From: Clusia tigrina
Taxonomy: Eukaryota > Arthropoda > Insecta > Diptera > Clusiidae
Direction of reading: 5' to 3'
Assembly (NCBI GenBank): GCA_920105625.2
Contig: CAKKTE020000188.1
Coordinates: 828,501-892,500, forward strand
DNA: 64,000 nt
Positions 44,901-56,030 of this stretch are shown one piece after another (positions within the stretch are counted from its first letter, which is position 1; each line of letters starts with the position of its first letter). The notes under the pieces are model-generated. The model ran no database searches. It was not told the DNA's origin and worked only from the letters and a program-made list of their open reading frames with translations. A program made the position numbers and the translations under genes.

Positions 44901-44911
44901 CGCGGGAGAAA
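44901..44911 (+). promoter_or_regulatory. BEL polypurine tract
   Basis: GCGGGAGAAA lies directly before the 3' LTR and would prime plus-strand synthesis. Confidence 0.6.
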
Positions 44912-45535
44912 TGTTAATTGCATTAACAGTTGATGTGCAAACCGCATTGGGAGGTATGTAACATTCAAACTTTTAATGCATAACATCTTCTTTTGCATAC
45001 AATTAGGCTTGTGTTAAGCAAACCTTGCCAGCTTAACGATGGAATTTGCATTGTTGACAAAAACTCCAATATATACTACATCAGCGAAGGCATTGCACTG
45101 GATGAAACATGATATCAAGTGCAATACGCTGAGAAACACAATTCAAGGCCAGCTTGCAAATTGTCAATAATGCACATTTCATGGTTATGCTGTCAATTCA
45201 ATAATACCTAATATGTATAGCCAAATTATATGTAATATATGTACATATATAGAAAAATGAATAAATACCCACGATTGGCACATCCAAAAGTCAGTCAATC
45301 AGTAAGAGTTAACTGTGAGTCTTTTCATTTTAACTTAACATTGATTGATTCTCCTTCTCCGACACCAAGGTTTATGTGCCTGTTGTCAAACCCACCATCA
45401 ACTCGGTACAAGCACCGCTGTTGACATTAGGTCCTTTTTCAACGATACCAAGGTTTACGTGCCTGGTATCAACTTTATAATCAACTCGGTACAAGAACCG
45501 TTGTTGAAATTCAGCTGTTAAATTTAGTTTAACAC
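44912..45535 (+). repeat. BEL/Pao 3' LTR (about 624 bp)
   Basis: Bounded by TGTTAATTGCATTAACA and TTTAGTTTAACA, i.e. TGTTAA...TTAACA ends. The position follows a purine tract and the env stop. There is no second LTR in the window to confirm the boundaries. It contains two versions of a motif GTGCCTGTTGTCAAACC/GTGCCTGGTATCAACTT with AACTCGGTACAAG (about 45366-45500), an internal imperfect tandem repeat of about 75 bp. Confidence 0.65.
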
Positions 45536-45654
45536 CTTCTTTTCTTCCTTCCACTTGTCCGCTTTTCTAGTGAATGCGGCCAGTTTAAAACCTACCAGAC
45601 GATTCTGAGGTAGAGATGGCGCTGCCTCAGAATAGTAAAAATTCCAAAGAAATA
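45536..45654 (+). mobile_element. Repeat family R, copy 5, internal fragment
   Basis: Reverse complement of the R segment at about 14260-14388 (ACTTGTCCGC, GCGGCCAG, CCTACCAGACGATTCTGAGG, GGCGCTGCCTCAG). It starts abruptly at the BEL LTR end and stops at the TA block. Confidence 0.8.
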
Positions 45655-45673
45655 AATATATATATATATACGA

Positions 45674-45743
<70 letters not shown>

Positions 45744-45764
45744 TCGTATATATAAATATATATT
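45655..45764. repeat. (TA)n microsatellite with inverted CGAG/CTCG ends
   Basis: A TA run bordered by TATACGAGTATA on the left (about 45667-45678) and TATACTCGTATA on the right (about 45739-45750), making the whole block a near-perfect palindrome. It abuts TTTGGCTTCG of a CsRn1 LTR. Confidence 0.95.
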
Positions 45765-45778
45765 TGGCTTCGCTCGTA

Positions 45779-46570
45779 CTGGCCTGATCGCTTTTACCAG
45801 CTTGCGCAACTGCTCGAAGAAAACCGGTTGGGTGGTAGGGTCGTTCTGTTGTCCGAAGAATTCCCACGGCAGGCGGAGTTGGGTGCCGAAGAGCATCTCG
45901 GCTGGAGTTGCTTTGAGGTCCTCTTTGTACGCCGTCCACATCCCCAATAGCACTGTTGGCAAGGCGTTTGGCCATGGTGTGTCTGTACTGCATATCAAGG
46001 CCGCTTTTAGTGTGCGGTGTAGTCTCTCCACCATGCCGTTTGACTGTGGGTGGTAAAGCGTTGTGTGAACATGGTTAGCACCAGTCATTTTCGCGAGAGC
46101 CGTGAATAGCTCCCCCTCGAATTGACCCCCCTGGTCGGAGGTGATGGTGAGTGGCGTGCCGAAAGTGCAGACCCAACTGTGGAACAGCGCTCGTGCGACG
46201 GTCACAGCTCGAATGTCCGGGAATGGGACAGCCACCGGCCATCGGGAAAAGCGGTCGATGATGGTCAGACATTGCGACAGTCCTCTCACCAGCGGTAGAT
46301 TGATCAGGTCAACGTGAAAGTGGCAGAACCTGTCATCTGTCTCCCCGAAGCTTTGCAACTCGGCGCGATTGTGGCGATAGACCTTCGCGCGTTGGCATGG
46401 TTAGCATTCACGGGCCCAGCGGAGCGCGTCTTTGCGCATGCTTGGCTAGAAGTATTTCGCCACCAGACGTTTCGCCGTTGCTCGACCACTCGGGTTGGAT
46501 GATCCGTGTACAATGACAAACGCCGCTCGACGCAGGTTGGGTGGCAAATAGGGCCGTGTCGCCCCATCGA
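45779..46570 (-). pseudogene. pol: CsRn1 copy 2 integrase, C-terminus deleted
   Basis: FHVDLINLPLVRG (D), TITSDQGGQFEGELF (D) and VERLHRTLKAALI (E) are all present in one frame (46358 downward), with the zinc part (KVHRHNRAELQSF side) upstream in another frame. Homology ends at KAIRPV, where the sequence joins the LTR terminus through the shared bases TACT. The core catalytic triad is intact here, unlike in copy 1, where a stop lies between D and E. Confidence 0.83.
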
Positions 46571-47268
46571 TAACAAGACAGTAGATCTCGCTGTCGTTGA
46601 AAACAAGGCGATCCAGTTGGATACGCGGGTTCTCCAGCAGGTGAGGCAGCTCTACGTCAGAGGCTTGCTCCAGGCTGATAGTGGCTTCGTCGAGGATGGA
46701 AGGCATCGAGACCGTACAGGTTCGCGAAAGTCCGTCTGCCACAACGTTTTCCCCCCGGGAACGTACACAAATCGTGCGTTGAATTGGAGGACGTAGTCCA
46801 GTTGCCGGCTCTGCCTCGGCGTTGCCTTGTCCGAGCATTGGTGTGCGGCGAAGGCGAGCGGCTTGTGGTCCGTGTGGATTGTGAAGACGTGTGGCTCTAG
46901 GATCCTCCTGAAGTGTCTGACTGCAGCATACACCGCGAGCAACTCCCTGTCGTAGGCGCTGTAGCGAGTTTCTGGGGATTGAGCTTCCTAGAGAAGAACC
47001 CCAGAGGCTTCCAGGTCCCATCGGGTTGCTCTTGGTTGAGTGCCGCTCCGATGGCGGTGCTCGATGCGTCGGTGTAGAGAGCGATTGGCGCGGTAAGCGA
47101 GAGGAAAGCTGAATCTGTGGCCGCTGCGATACTCGCCTTGCACTGTTGGAATGCCTGCTCTGTTTGCGTCGTCCAGCTAATCGCCGCCTTCTTCTTCCTG
47201 AGGTTCCTCAGAAGTTTGTTAAGCGGGGAATGTAGTTCCGCGGCGTGCGGTATACACCTGCGCTAATA
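46570..47268 (-). pseudogene. pol: CsRn1 copy 2 RNase H, frameshifted
   Basis: RNase H homology is spread over two frames: TDHKPLAFAAHQCSDKATP at 46942-46652 and RGENVVADGLSRTC ... DEATISLEQASDVELP at 47021-46446. The site at about 46878 where copy 1 holds a solo LTR is uninterrupted here. The linker through SEIYCLVIDGATRPYLPPN is present, showing what copy 1 lost. Confidence 0.78.
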
Positions 47269-48108
47269 ATTAACCATACCCAGGAATCGTCTCAGCTGGG
47301 TAGGGTCTGTCGGGCTTGGAAAGGCGTCGATCGCCTGGATCTTTGGGGGCGGGGGCCTAAACACCTCTTTCGAGACCCGATACCCAGCGAATGTAACTTC
47401 CTGAGCACCGAGTTGGCATTGGATGAAATGGTGCAGGTGTTCGTCATGCGTCTCGGATGCGATGAGCAGGTCGTCTACGTAGCCCTTCACGAAGGGGAAA
47501 TCCCTCAGTAGGTGATTAATTACCCGCTGAAGCGTTTGCGCGGAGTTACGCAGGCCTAATGGCATACCCACGAACTCGAAGAGGCCGAAAGGTGTTGTGA
47601 GTGCCGTTTTCGGGATGTCAGCTTTGGCAACCGGGATTTGGTAGAAGGTTTTCTGCAGATCGATTACAGAGAATACTTTTCCCCGGCTCTCCTGGATCAG
47701 GTCATCGATGATCGGTAGAGGATATCGGTCTGGCAAGGTACACGCGTTGAGGCGGCGGTAGTCGCCAGTGGCTCGCCAGCTTCCATTCGGCTTTGGTACC
47801 ATGTGTAGCGGACGAGCCCATGGGCTCGATGATGGGCGTACCACCCCCTTGTGGAGGAGGTCAGCGAACTCTTCTTTGGCAGCAGCGAGTCGTTCACCGA
47901 CGAGTCTACGGGGGCGCTCGAAAACGGGAGGGCCCTCCGTGACGATGAAGTGTTGTACCGGCAAGTCTGATACAGTGGCCATGACCCCTGCTGGTGAAGC
48001 GAGTTGCAGGAAGCGCTGGACGAGCTCTCTATACCGGTCGCCGTGTGGTCCCACAGGTGCATCAATGCGAGCCACTGTGGATATGCCGTAGATTCGAGCC
48101 GGGTCCAT
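47263..48108 (-). pseudogene. pol: CsRn1 copy 2 reverse transcriptase
   Basis: Open from MDPARIYGIST through WARPLHMVPKPNGSWR, FSVIDLQKTFYQIPV, MPLGLRNSAQTLQR and catalytic KGYVDDLLIAS to FLGMVNY, where a TAG stops it in the same codon as the TAA of copy 1. A deletion of about 33 bp removes residues between HLHH and QCQLGAQEV compared with copy 1. The preceding protease is in another frame (shift at about 48110-48130). Confidence 0.85.
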
Positions 48109-48898
48109 GCGGCCCGTTGCCGCGATTGGTAAGGGGGTCTACGATGCGTCGTCCCCTCAAGTCTACCAGGAGCCCATAGTATGCCAGGAAGTCCGCCCCG
48201 AGAATGGCAGTTTGCACATCGCCCACAGTGAACGCCCAAGTAAAATCACGACGCAGGGCGAGGTTCAGCTTCAGCGTGAGCTGCCCGTATGTGGCTATCG
48301 GCGACGAATTGGCGGCGTACAGCGTAAGGCTATTTCGCTGTAGTTTGCGGGCGACCGTTCCCCTCGGCAGTAAGGAGACCACTGAATCCGAGTCCACGAG
48401 AAAGCGAGTGGATGTCGTTCGATCCGTCACGTGTAGGCGTTTTTTGGTTGGTGAACGGCCGGCGTCGGCAGCGCTAGTTTCCCGACGGCGTCGAGGCGGC
48501 GGCAAAGATACACGGTGGTCGGCACTGCTGTGCTGTGCTGTCGCCCCGTATTTCTGATGGTACCAACATTGGCTAGGCGCTGTAGAGCGATCTCGGTGCC
48601 GGCTGGGGCTGCGGGCCACTGTAGGTCCATTGTTGACCTGCTCGTCAGCTGCTTCTGCGAGCTCCTCCAGGCTGGTACAGTTCAGAATCTTGAGAAGCCG
48701 TCCTGTTGACGGCGGCATCAAATCGAGCCACTTCACTCGGATGACGTCATCCGTGGCCCTGTCACTTGCCAAGGCGCGCATCTGCCGCAGGAGTTGAGAC
48801 GGCTTCCTGTCACCCAGCTCGAGTTGGGTGAGTAGCTTGTGGAGCTGTCGATCCGCCGAGTCGGTGAGGCGATTCAGTATGGCTGCTTTCAGCGCCAC
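48062..48898 (-). pseudogene. gag-pol: CsRn1 copy 2 gag C-terminus and protease
   Basis: Gag: LKAAILNRLTDSADRQLHKL, ELGDRKPSQLLRQM, VKWLDLMPPSTGRLLKIL; the coiled segment between NNGPTVA and RSPSRHRDR is deleted. The zinc motif is ruined (CWYHQKYGATAQHSSADH lacks the last two cysteines). Protease: RFLVDSDSVVSLL, where the catalytic DSG has become DSD. The deletion has put gag and protease in one frame. Stop TAA at 48899-48901 separates it from the gag start. Confidence 0.83.
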
Positions 48899-49303
48899 TT
48901 ACTTCCCCACGGGCGGCACTGTGCGGAGTACATCCGCAACCTCGGAAATGGTCTCCGGGTCGAGCGCCGCAACTACCAAATTGTAACGGCTGTTGTCGTT
49001 GCGCACATGGTGGACCTGGAACGCGGCCTCGATCTGATAAAACCACAGATCGGGGTTACTCCTCCAGAAAGGTGGGAGCCGGCAGCTGCTCACCGCCTCG
49101 ATCGCGGGCGGCGACGAAAAGGAGGCGTGTCCCCAAGGTTCATCTGCACGGTGTGGCGGCGGGTGTATCGGTAGCAGCAATGGCAGCTGTGCGTGCGCAT
49201 GCACGTGCGGTGGTTGTAGCTGCTGGTGCGGAGCGTCCGTTGCTTGAGTCGGCGGCTGCTCCGGTGGTGCCGGTCCCGAGACCGTTGGCGACTGGAGCAT
49301 CAT
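48899..49303 (-). pseudogene. gag: CsRn1 copy 2 gag N-terminus
   Basis: The first 134 codons, with a Pro/His/Gln-rich head and FWRSNPDLWFYQIEAAF; ends at PPVGK with TAA in frame with the following segment. The start lies 57 bp beyond the primer-binding site. Confidence 0.82.
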
Positions 49304-49359
49304 GTGTGTCGTGTGCTGATTATCTCGTACCCCTCTTGGTGGGGCGAATGTGTGTTTAG

Positions 49360-49377
49360 ATCACGTCGGGGTCACCA
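49360..49377 (-). promoter_or_regulatory. Primer-binding site, tRNA-Trp type
   Basis: Same 18 bases as at 3745-3762, adjoining the LTR end at 49379. Confidence 0.85.
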
Positions 49378-49378
49378 A

Positions 49379-49945
<567 letters not shown>

Positions 49946-50021
49946 AGTTATAAATATTTTGATTGGCAAAATTGCATTTGCATAAAAAACTCTTTTTCTA
50001 TTTCAATTTATCTGGGACTAG

Positions 50022-50963
50022 TGTTACCTCACCACTAGAATGATGCAGTGTGGTGGCCACGGCTAGCTCACCGCAATGGTCGTGGTCCTTAACCCGCCAC
50101 ACTGCATCGGGTGGGACAACACTACAAAAAAAAAACTTCAACTCACCATGTTTTCTAACATCCTCCTCTACGACGACAAGCGCGCCCGCCCCTAATTGTC
50201 CGCCTTAGCCTAACATTTTCAACTTAAAATTAAACACAATAAACATCCTACTGGTACTTAAATAAATAACATATATATATATATATATATACGCGTATAC
50301 TTAATAATATCTACATACACGTGAATACTTAATAATACCTATGTATACACGCGTATACTTAACAAATATGTACTTATCTCTAGGGGCGGGCGGCAGCCTC
50401 CTTTTCCTCCGATGCTCGAATGGGGTGGGCCGGAACAATCAGTTATCCCTCTTATGGGATGGGCCGGAAACAAGCGGTTATGGATCTATTCAGCACACTC
50501 AATAATCAAGGTCAACTTTCTAACGCCAACTCTTTAAACTAAACTAACACTTTAAATTGATTCAAAATTTTAACGTTTATTTTCTACACATGTACATTGT
50601 AATTGAAATCAAAAATTTTTTTGGAATCTTTCACACGTTAAATCTATCCGAATAAATAACAGGACCACGGACGAGACGAGAGACTGTCCATCCAAAAAAA
50701 CCGACACGAACTGAAAAAACTTATCTTAATTTTCTCGGCCTCTTCCGCTATTCCATCAGTGACCGCTCCAGCGGTCAAGGCGGTCAGTCACCTTTTTTTA
50801 GAATTTCTACTATTCTGAGGCAGCGCCATCTGTACCTCAGAATCGTCTGGTAGGTTTCAGCCTGGCTGCATTCACCAGCAAAGCGGACAAGTGGAAGGAA
50901 CAAAAGAAGGAGAGGAGCAAAACAAACATACAGACGGTAGACGCCAAAACAACGATCGCAACT
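50022..50963 (-). mobile_element. Repeat family R, copy 4 (942 bp)
   Basis: Ends TGTTACCTCACC and CGATCGCAACT; flanked by CTAG (50018-50021 and 50964-50967), a 4-bp target duplication. It retains the 12-bp inverted repeat (50042-50053 with 50097-50108). It contains a short (TA) run at about 50268-50290. It lies about 0.9 kb upstream of the Taf3 start codon. Confidence 0.78.
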
Positions 50964-50967
50964 CTAG

Positions 50968-51882
50968 ATATAGTTAACTGGAAAAAAATTATAACATAAT
51001 TTATACAATTATATCAAATGTTACTCTACCATCTACAACTTAAGGGCCGACCAAAATAGAAAAGACGAAACGTGACGAGTAAGTTCAAGCATATGTGATT
51101 CAATGTAAATAGCCAAAATGGCCATCCGTATTTTATCGAAACTGTACGAAACATTTAGACGTGACGATCGGTTCCATTAGAATCGAATTGCAAACGTCTG
51201 CTACTCGTCAAAACCTCTTCTTTGCTGACACGATTGTTGTTTTTTAAAGAAATTAAAATTAAAATGACGGAATTTTGCTACAATTTAATCGCCGCTGTGG
51301 GGGATGAGCTTGGAATTTATGTAAAAAGCCATCCATCGATGCGTTTGATAGCGTCACATTTTGGGTTAAATGTCAAAATCGACATAACGAGTGCAGACGT
51401 TCGTCCAATGGCTGTCGTTACGTCTCGTCTATTTTGTTTCCTACCTTTATACTTGCAGTTTCTGAATAATTTTCAGAATAATTTAATTTTAATAAAAAAA
51501 AAAAGTGTCCCACATTGGATGTCAAAAATTGAGAGAGCGTCTGTGTGCGAAGTTAAAGAATGTTGGTAGATAAACAACACAGGAAAAGTTGTTGTGTTAA
51601 CTTGTCATTTACTTCTTTAAAATACATAAAATTATCACTTTTATTTTCTGTGGGTATGTCTAAATATTGTGTAAACTTCATCCTTTTAATCTTTTAAATT
51701 TGGATGTGACTTTTGACAGCTTATTTATCGATATCAGATATTGCCATCCCTAATATACGAATATAATTAGTGGAGAGCAGTGTTATACATATGTTAGAAA
51801 TATTTTGGTTAAATACAAACCCTACTTAAAGAGATAGGTTTTTATAAATTGTTTGAGCAATTGAATAGTATATATATTTATA
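50968..51882. other. Taf3 upstream region, no other gene
   Basis: AT-rich DNA upstream of the Taf3 ATG that must hold its promoter and 5' UTR. I see no reliable core promoter motif. Nested inverted repeats at 51056-51081/51415-51435 and 51193-51208/51387-51401 suggest a decayed foldback element; the 115-codon frame at 51222-51569 lies within it and is probably chance. Confidence 0.5.
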
Positions 51883-52048
51883 ATGTGTGATAGATATATG
51901 CGTGATCTTTTGCGTATATCTGTTGCGCAAATATGTCAAACTATTGGCTACAATGCTACACAAACGACACCACTGGAACTTTTGCAGGATATATTACATA
52001 CATTTTTACAGGAATTCTCACGTGATTTACGACGTCAAGTTGAAAATT
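51883..52048 (+). CDS. Taf3: Taf3 exon 1 (coding part)
   Basis: First 55 codons plus one base, from MCDRYMRDLL to the AAT before donor GTAAGT (52049). A second ATG at 51898 is an alternative start. The alignment-defining VAQICQTIGYNATQTTPLELL lies here. Confidence 0.85.
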
Positions 52049-55000
52049 GTAAGTATAAAAACACATATTTATACATAGCAATTATTTTTGAGTCAGCAAC
52101 CATTAATTTAAAGCCCCATAAGTTTACTTCCACTACAGTAATATTGTTTTTATGGAATATAGTGGGAGACGATTTTGTTCAAACTAATTTGCAATGTGTA
52201 CCACATGTAGATTAAATCTAATTAAATGTTAATTGAAACTCTAGCCTATCTTGAAGTATGAATGAAGCTAGCATCCATTTTGTTGAAAATTGAAAATATT
52301 TTCTAGATTCGTCGGCACTCCCTAAGAATATTGGTAAATAATATAAATTTCGTTGCTCTTTCGTATCGTAGTACTAACGTATTCTAACTTTATATTGTTT
52401 TTTAATTATGTCTTTATATTGTTTATAGACCTATTTTCTGAACAGTTTTTACAGAATTTGGAAGAGGTATAGGGTTAATCATTTGTCTTAACTGTCTCAA
52501 GTCTGACGTCTTGTGGTTCACTCTAATACGAATAGGTCAAAAAAATTTATATAATTAACAAATTATATTTTTCTTTACAATGAATCCATAAAAGCTATTT
52601 TGTATATGTAAATATGCTATGGAATACGTTTCTCTGCATTGAAAACCATTTAATGTTTATTTTTATTTTCAGATAATCGTTTAGAAGCTACTTGGAACGA
52701 TACTTACCTAACTCTGCACAGTCTTAATATCAATATTGATGAATTAGTTAACTACATGAATAATGTTGAGCCTGTTCAATTTTCTGTCGATGTTCCTAAA
52801 TTTCCAGTGCAAAGGGTAGCAAATTTAAACTTTTTAAAACCTGGAAGTAGAGAAGTTCTTACACGTCCAGTTCACATCTATGAACACCTACCACCCATCT
52901 TACCGCCAGAACCACCAATATCACCTCAGTTATTAAACACTAATACAAAACCGGTGTTACCAGTTTTACAACTAGAAACGGCTGGAGCGGAAAATATGCC
53001 AATTGAAGAGGAGGGTTTCAAAGAAATTTCTCTTATTAAGGAGAAAATTTCAGTGCAAAATGAAAACTCTCTAATTGGCTTCACATGTGTAAATAAGCGA
53101 AATGCGGAAGAGGAATATGCATCTCGGTTTTTAAGACCCTTATCACGGAATTCGAATCGATTAGACGGTGAAGGACGACCTACTAGAGAATTAAGTAGTG
53201 TTGTTATGACAACGGGAGGTTTTATTTCCCCAGCCATCGAAGGAAAACTGCCCGAAATGATGATACCATATATAAAAGGTAATTAGTATAATTTGGATGA
53301 AGCTTAAATAATTGTAATATCAATTCTACCCATTAATACACTCAAAATATGAAAAATATAAGATGCAAACGGTTTGCATTTTTACCCCATTGTTAGTTTT
53401 TCCTTTGGTGTATCGAATCAACAGAATGCAACAGACAAGCCAATAAACAAATGGTTAATATTTGCTTGTCTGTATTGCTTTCGAAATTCTCCTTCTGACG
53501 ATTATAACGGTGGCATAATCACATCTTGTCAGTCAACAGATTCGTATAGAAATACTCTCAAATTGAAAATATTTAATACAATATATGTATATATATTTAA
53601 AAAAATTAATACTCTCCCTTGTTTTGATTTTACTGCTCCTACCAGGTGTGGATCCTCCTGCCGATACAACTCGTAAGCAGTTGAATGTTCCTACTGACCA
53701 TGCAAATGACAGAACACTCAATACAATTATTAAAACGGAAAATGATGAATACTCTACAACAACGTCTTGTCAAATGAAAACTCAAAAAAGTTGTGATAAA
53801 AAGTCTGCTTCACTTACGGACAGGAAGCTAACCGGCAGCATGTCGTCATTAAGGGCAACTAACAAAACAGATGGAGTAGTAACTACTAGTTCAAATAAAA
53901 AAAGAAATGTACCTTCTCAACACGTAGCTATGCATTTCCCCCAACAAAGCCCTACGATAGCATCCAGACTTTTAAAGAAAGCGAAAAAGAAGTCATCAAA
54001 TTTTCCATATGCTGGTCAAGGTAGAATTCCACGTGCAGATTTTCCGGTTGGTTTGATCGATACGAATATAAACAGTGTAAACTCAGTAGATTACAACAAG
54101 TCTCAGAAAAAATGTAGGAAAATGCTTCATAAATTAACTAAATCCTCAAAAGGTAATTGCATTGACATGGCAAATTTGAATCTTGGGAAATTGACTGACA
54201 TAATTAATCCTGTTAAAGTAGGTGCTGATCGTTTCAAAATGGAAAAATTACTAAAGAAACAAAGACAAAAGTTATTGAAACAACAAATTATTACCGATTT
54301 ACAAAATCGGCCTGCCGTAGATGCAATGTCGCTCCCGCAAACAGAAGATATAATTTCAGCAGGGTGCTCTTTCTCAAATAAAAATAGTACTTTGTTTGAA
54401 GAGAATACTTTAATAATAAAAGGAGAACAAGAAATTAAGGGTTTAAAAGCTACTCAGAGCTCTCTGTCACCTCCCAAGTTAATGCACCCGAATCTGTTGT
54501 CACCAAGTCACTCTATAGATTCTGTGCAAGTTAGTCGCGTTGGCATGTCTTGTGGTATGCCCAAGTCTCCCGGTCCTGCCATCAAAAATGAATTACCACC
54601 GGTACCATTTGCAACAAACTTGCTTGAGAAGGCAACTTCCCTCGAAATAAAGCTGTCCACTGAACCAGATCGCAGTAAATTGAATATTTTCAAAAAGATT
54701 TCCAAACAAAAAGGTTCAAAACCGGTTTCACCCAACGTGAGCAGACTTTCTCCAATACCGATTTATACGAGTAGTGACAATCCAGTTATCAATTTGCCAT
54801 CTGGCACAACCATAACACCGACGCCTCTAGCAGTTCATTCACAGCATTCTGTTGTGTCAATAAACAATGACGTTGTAGGTTCAGATAGAAATGGAAATGG
54901 ACTAGACCGTACTCCACCATGTGGTCCTGTTGGCCCACCTGCTTCAGTATTTGCCTCAACTCATGAGAATATTGTAAACCCAGCTCTTGAAAAGAAACCT

Positions 55001-55862
55001 AAAAAACGTGGTCGGAAACCAGGCAGCAAGAATCATGTTAAAGGTACCGCGCTTGTGTCATTTGTTTCGGATTCTAATAGTGCCAGTTTAAAAAGGACAA
55101 AAAAGTTGAAACAACAACAAAAAGATGTTTGTGAGCCGAATTTTCTACTACCTGTTGAAGATGATATGGGTCTACAACCATTAAATTTAACCAATTCCAA
55201 TCAGTTTGGTGCCTCATGTGATCTAACTACCAACTATTCTATGAATTTGTCTAATTCGTTCACTATGAAAAAGCAAATCATTTTTCCACCTGTAGTTAAG
55301 GAACGCAAGGAACGAAAAAAAATAAAAACAAAAAATTTGTCGTTTGAACCAAATAATTCAAAAACTAATTTAAATGTGCCCACCACAGAAGAAGTGAATT
55401 CAATTAATAAAAAACTAATGCGCATGGATACTGTACTAAAGCCTGCACCTGCAATTTTAAGTGGAACATCCAAAGATTTTTCTAAAACAATGCTAGAAAG
55501 CACTAAAGATATTATACTTTCTCCTACCAAAATGTTTCCTTCTGCTAAATTATCTGGAGGAAGGAAACGATCGCAACAACAAAATTCTACGCAGTCGTTT
55601 ACACCAAATATGGGAACATCATATACGGGACATAGAGGCACAGGATATTCTAATTTGACAACTAATATTTTGCCAATGTTGCCTTTATATCCTTTTCCGC
55701 CTCGGCCGGGACTAATACCAGGTCCAGGTTTATACCCCAGTTCCGGTTTAGGAAACTTTCCGGCAAGCTCTGCAAATGTATCTGCTACAAGTATGCTAAT
55801 ACCTAGAATTTTACCATTCCCAAATCTTAAGACGTCAAGTATAGGAAAAATGCCGATTTCAG
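51883..55862 (+). CDS. Taf3: Taf3 (bip2): TFIID subunit TAF3, 5' exons
   Basis: TAF3 is a TFIID subunit that pairs with TAF10 through its histone fold and, in known orthologues, binds H3K4me3 at promoters through a C-terminal PHD finger. Three exons join in frame, each junction in phase 1: 51883-52048, 52673-53278, 53646-55862, giving about 996 residues. Residues 1 to about 90 are the histone fold (MRDLLRISVAQICQTIGYN, LLQDILHTFLQEFSRDL, then NRLEATWNDTYLTLHSLNIN). After it come FPVQRVANLNFLKPGSREVL and PPILPPEPP, typical of TAF3. Exon 3 is a long Ser/Lys-rich, presumably disordered linker with an AT-hook-like KKRGRKPGSK at about residue 710 and KERKERKKIKTK. No PHD finger is found up to 64000; the gene continues to the right or is truncated. 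There are no stops or frameshifts, so it is under constraint. Confidence 0.88.
52049..52672 (+). other. Taf3 intron 1 (624 bp)
   Basis: GTAAGT...CAG, AT-rich, with nothing else recognised. Confidence 0.85.
52673..53278 (+). CDS. Taf3: Taf3 exon 2
   Basis: Acceptor TTTTATTTTCAG (52661-52672) and donor AAAAG/GTAATT (53279). It completes the histone fold and carries the conserved NLNFLKPGSREVL segment. Confidence 0.87.
53279..53645 (+). other. Taf3 intron 2 (367 bp)
   Basis: GTAATT...CAG. The 100-codon open frame overlapping it (53374-53676) is incidental. Confidence 0.83.
53646..55862 (+). CDS. Taf3: Taf3 exon 3 (long linker exon)
   Basis: Acceptor TTTTACTGCTCCTACCAG (53628-53645), and donor TTTCAG/GTAATT (55863). 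739 codons open throughout, with Ser-, Lys- and Asn-rich low-complexity sequence, an AT-hook-like motif, and a Pro/Gly-rich end (LPLYPFPPRPGLIPGPGLYP). The frame continues past the donor to 55894 only by read-through into the intron. Confidence 0.85.
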
Positions 55863-56030
55863 GTAATTATATTCTACAAATTTTATTTATTTAACCGGTA
55901 TCAATAATTTAACTAATATATATATGTTACCGCCGAAATTATATATAACACCATGAATTAGCTATTTCGTATTATATACCTTTTGCATTAAAAATGTAAT
56001 ATGTATGTAAACCATGTATGTATAAGTATA

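Larger units (their letters stand above)
39757..45535 (+). mobile_element. BEL/Pao retrovirus-like element, 5' truncated, with env
   Basis: Begins inside pol (LEKFWQLEGC, in a frame other than that of element B) and continues through RT, RNase H, integrase and an env-like gene to a 3' LTR. Gag, protease and 5' LTR are missing at the junction with element B. Arrangement pol-env in one frame recalls the roo-type BEL elements. Confidence 0.87.

Noticed and set aside
51222..51569. 115-codon open frame upstream of Taf3
   Set aside because: No recognisable motif, odd composition, and it lies within an inverted-repeat block; probably chance.
53374..53676. Separate small gene within Taf3
   Set aside because: It spans intron 2 and the exon 3 acceptor; the exon junctions in phase explain the coding signal better.
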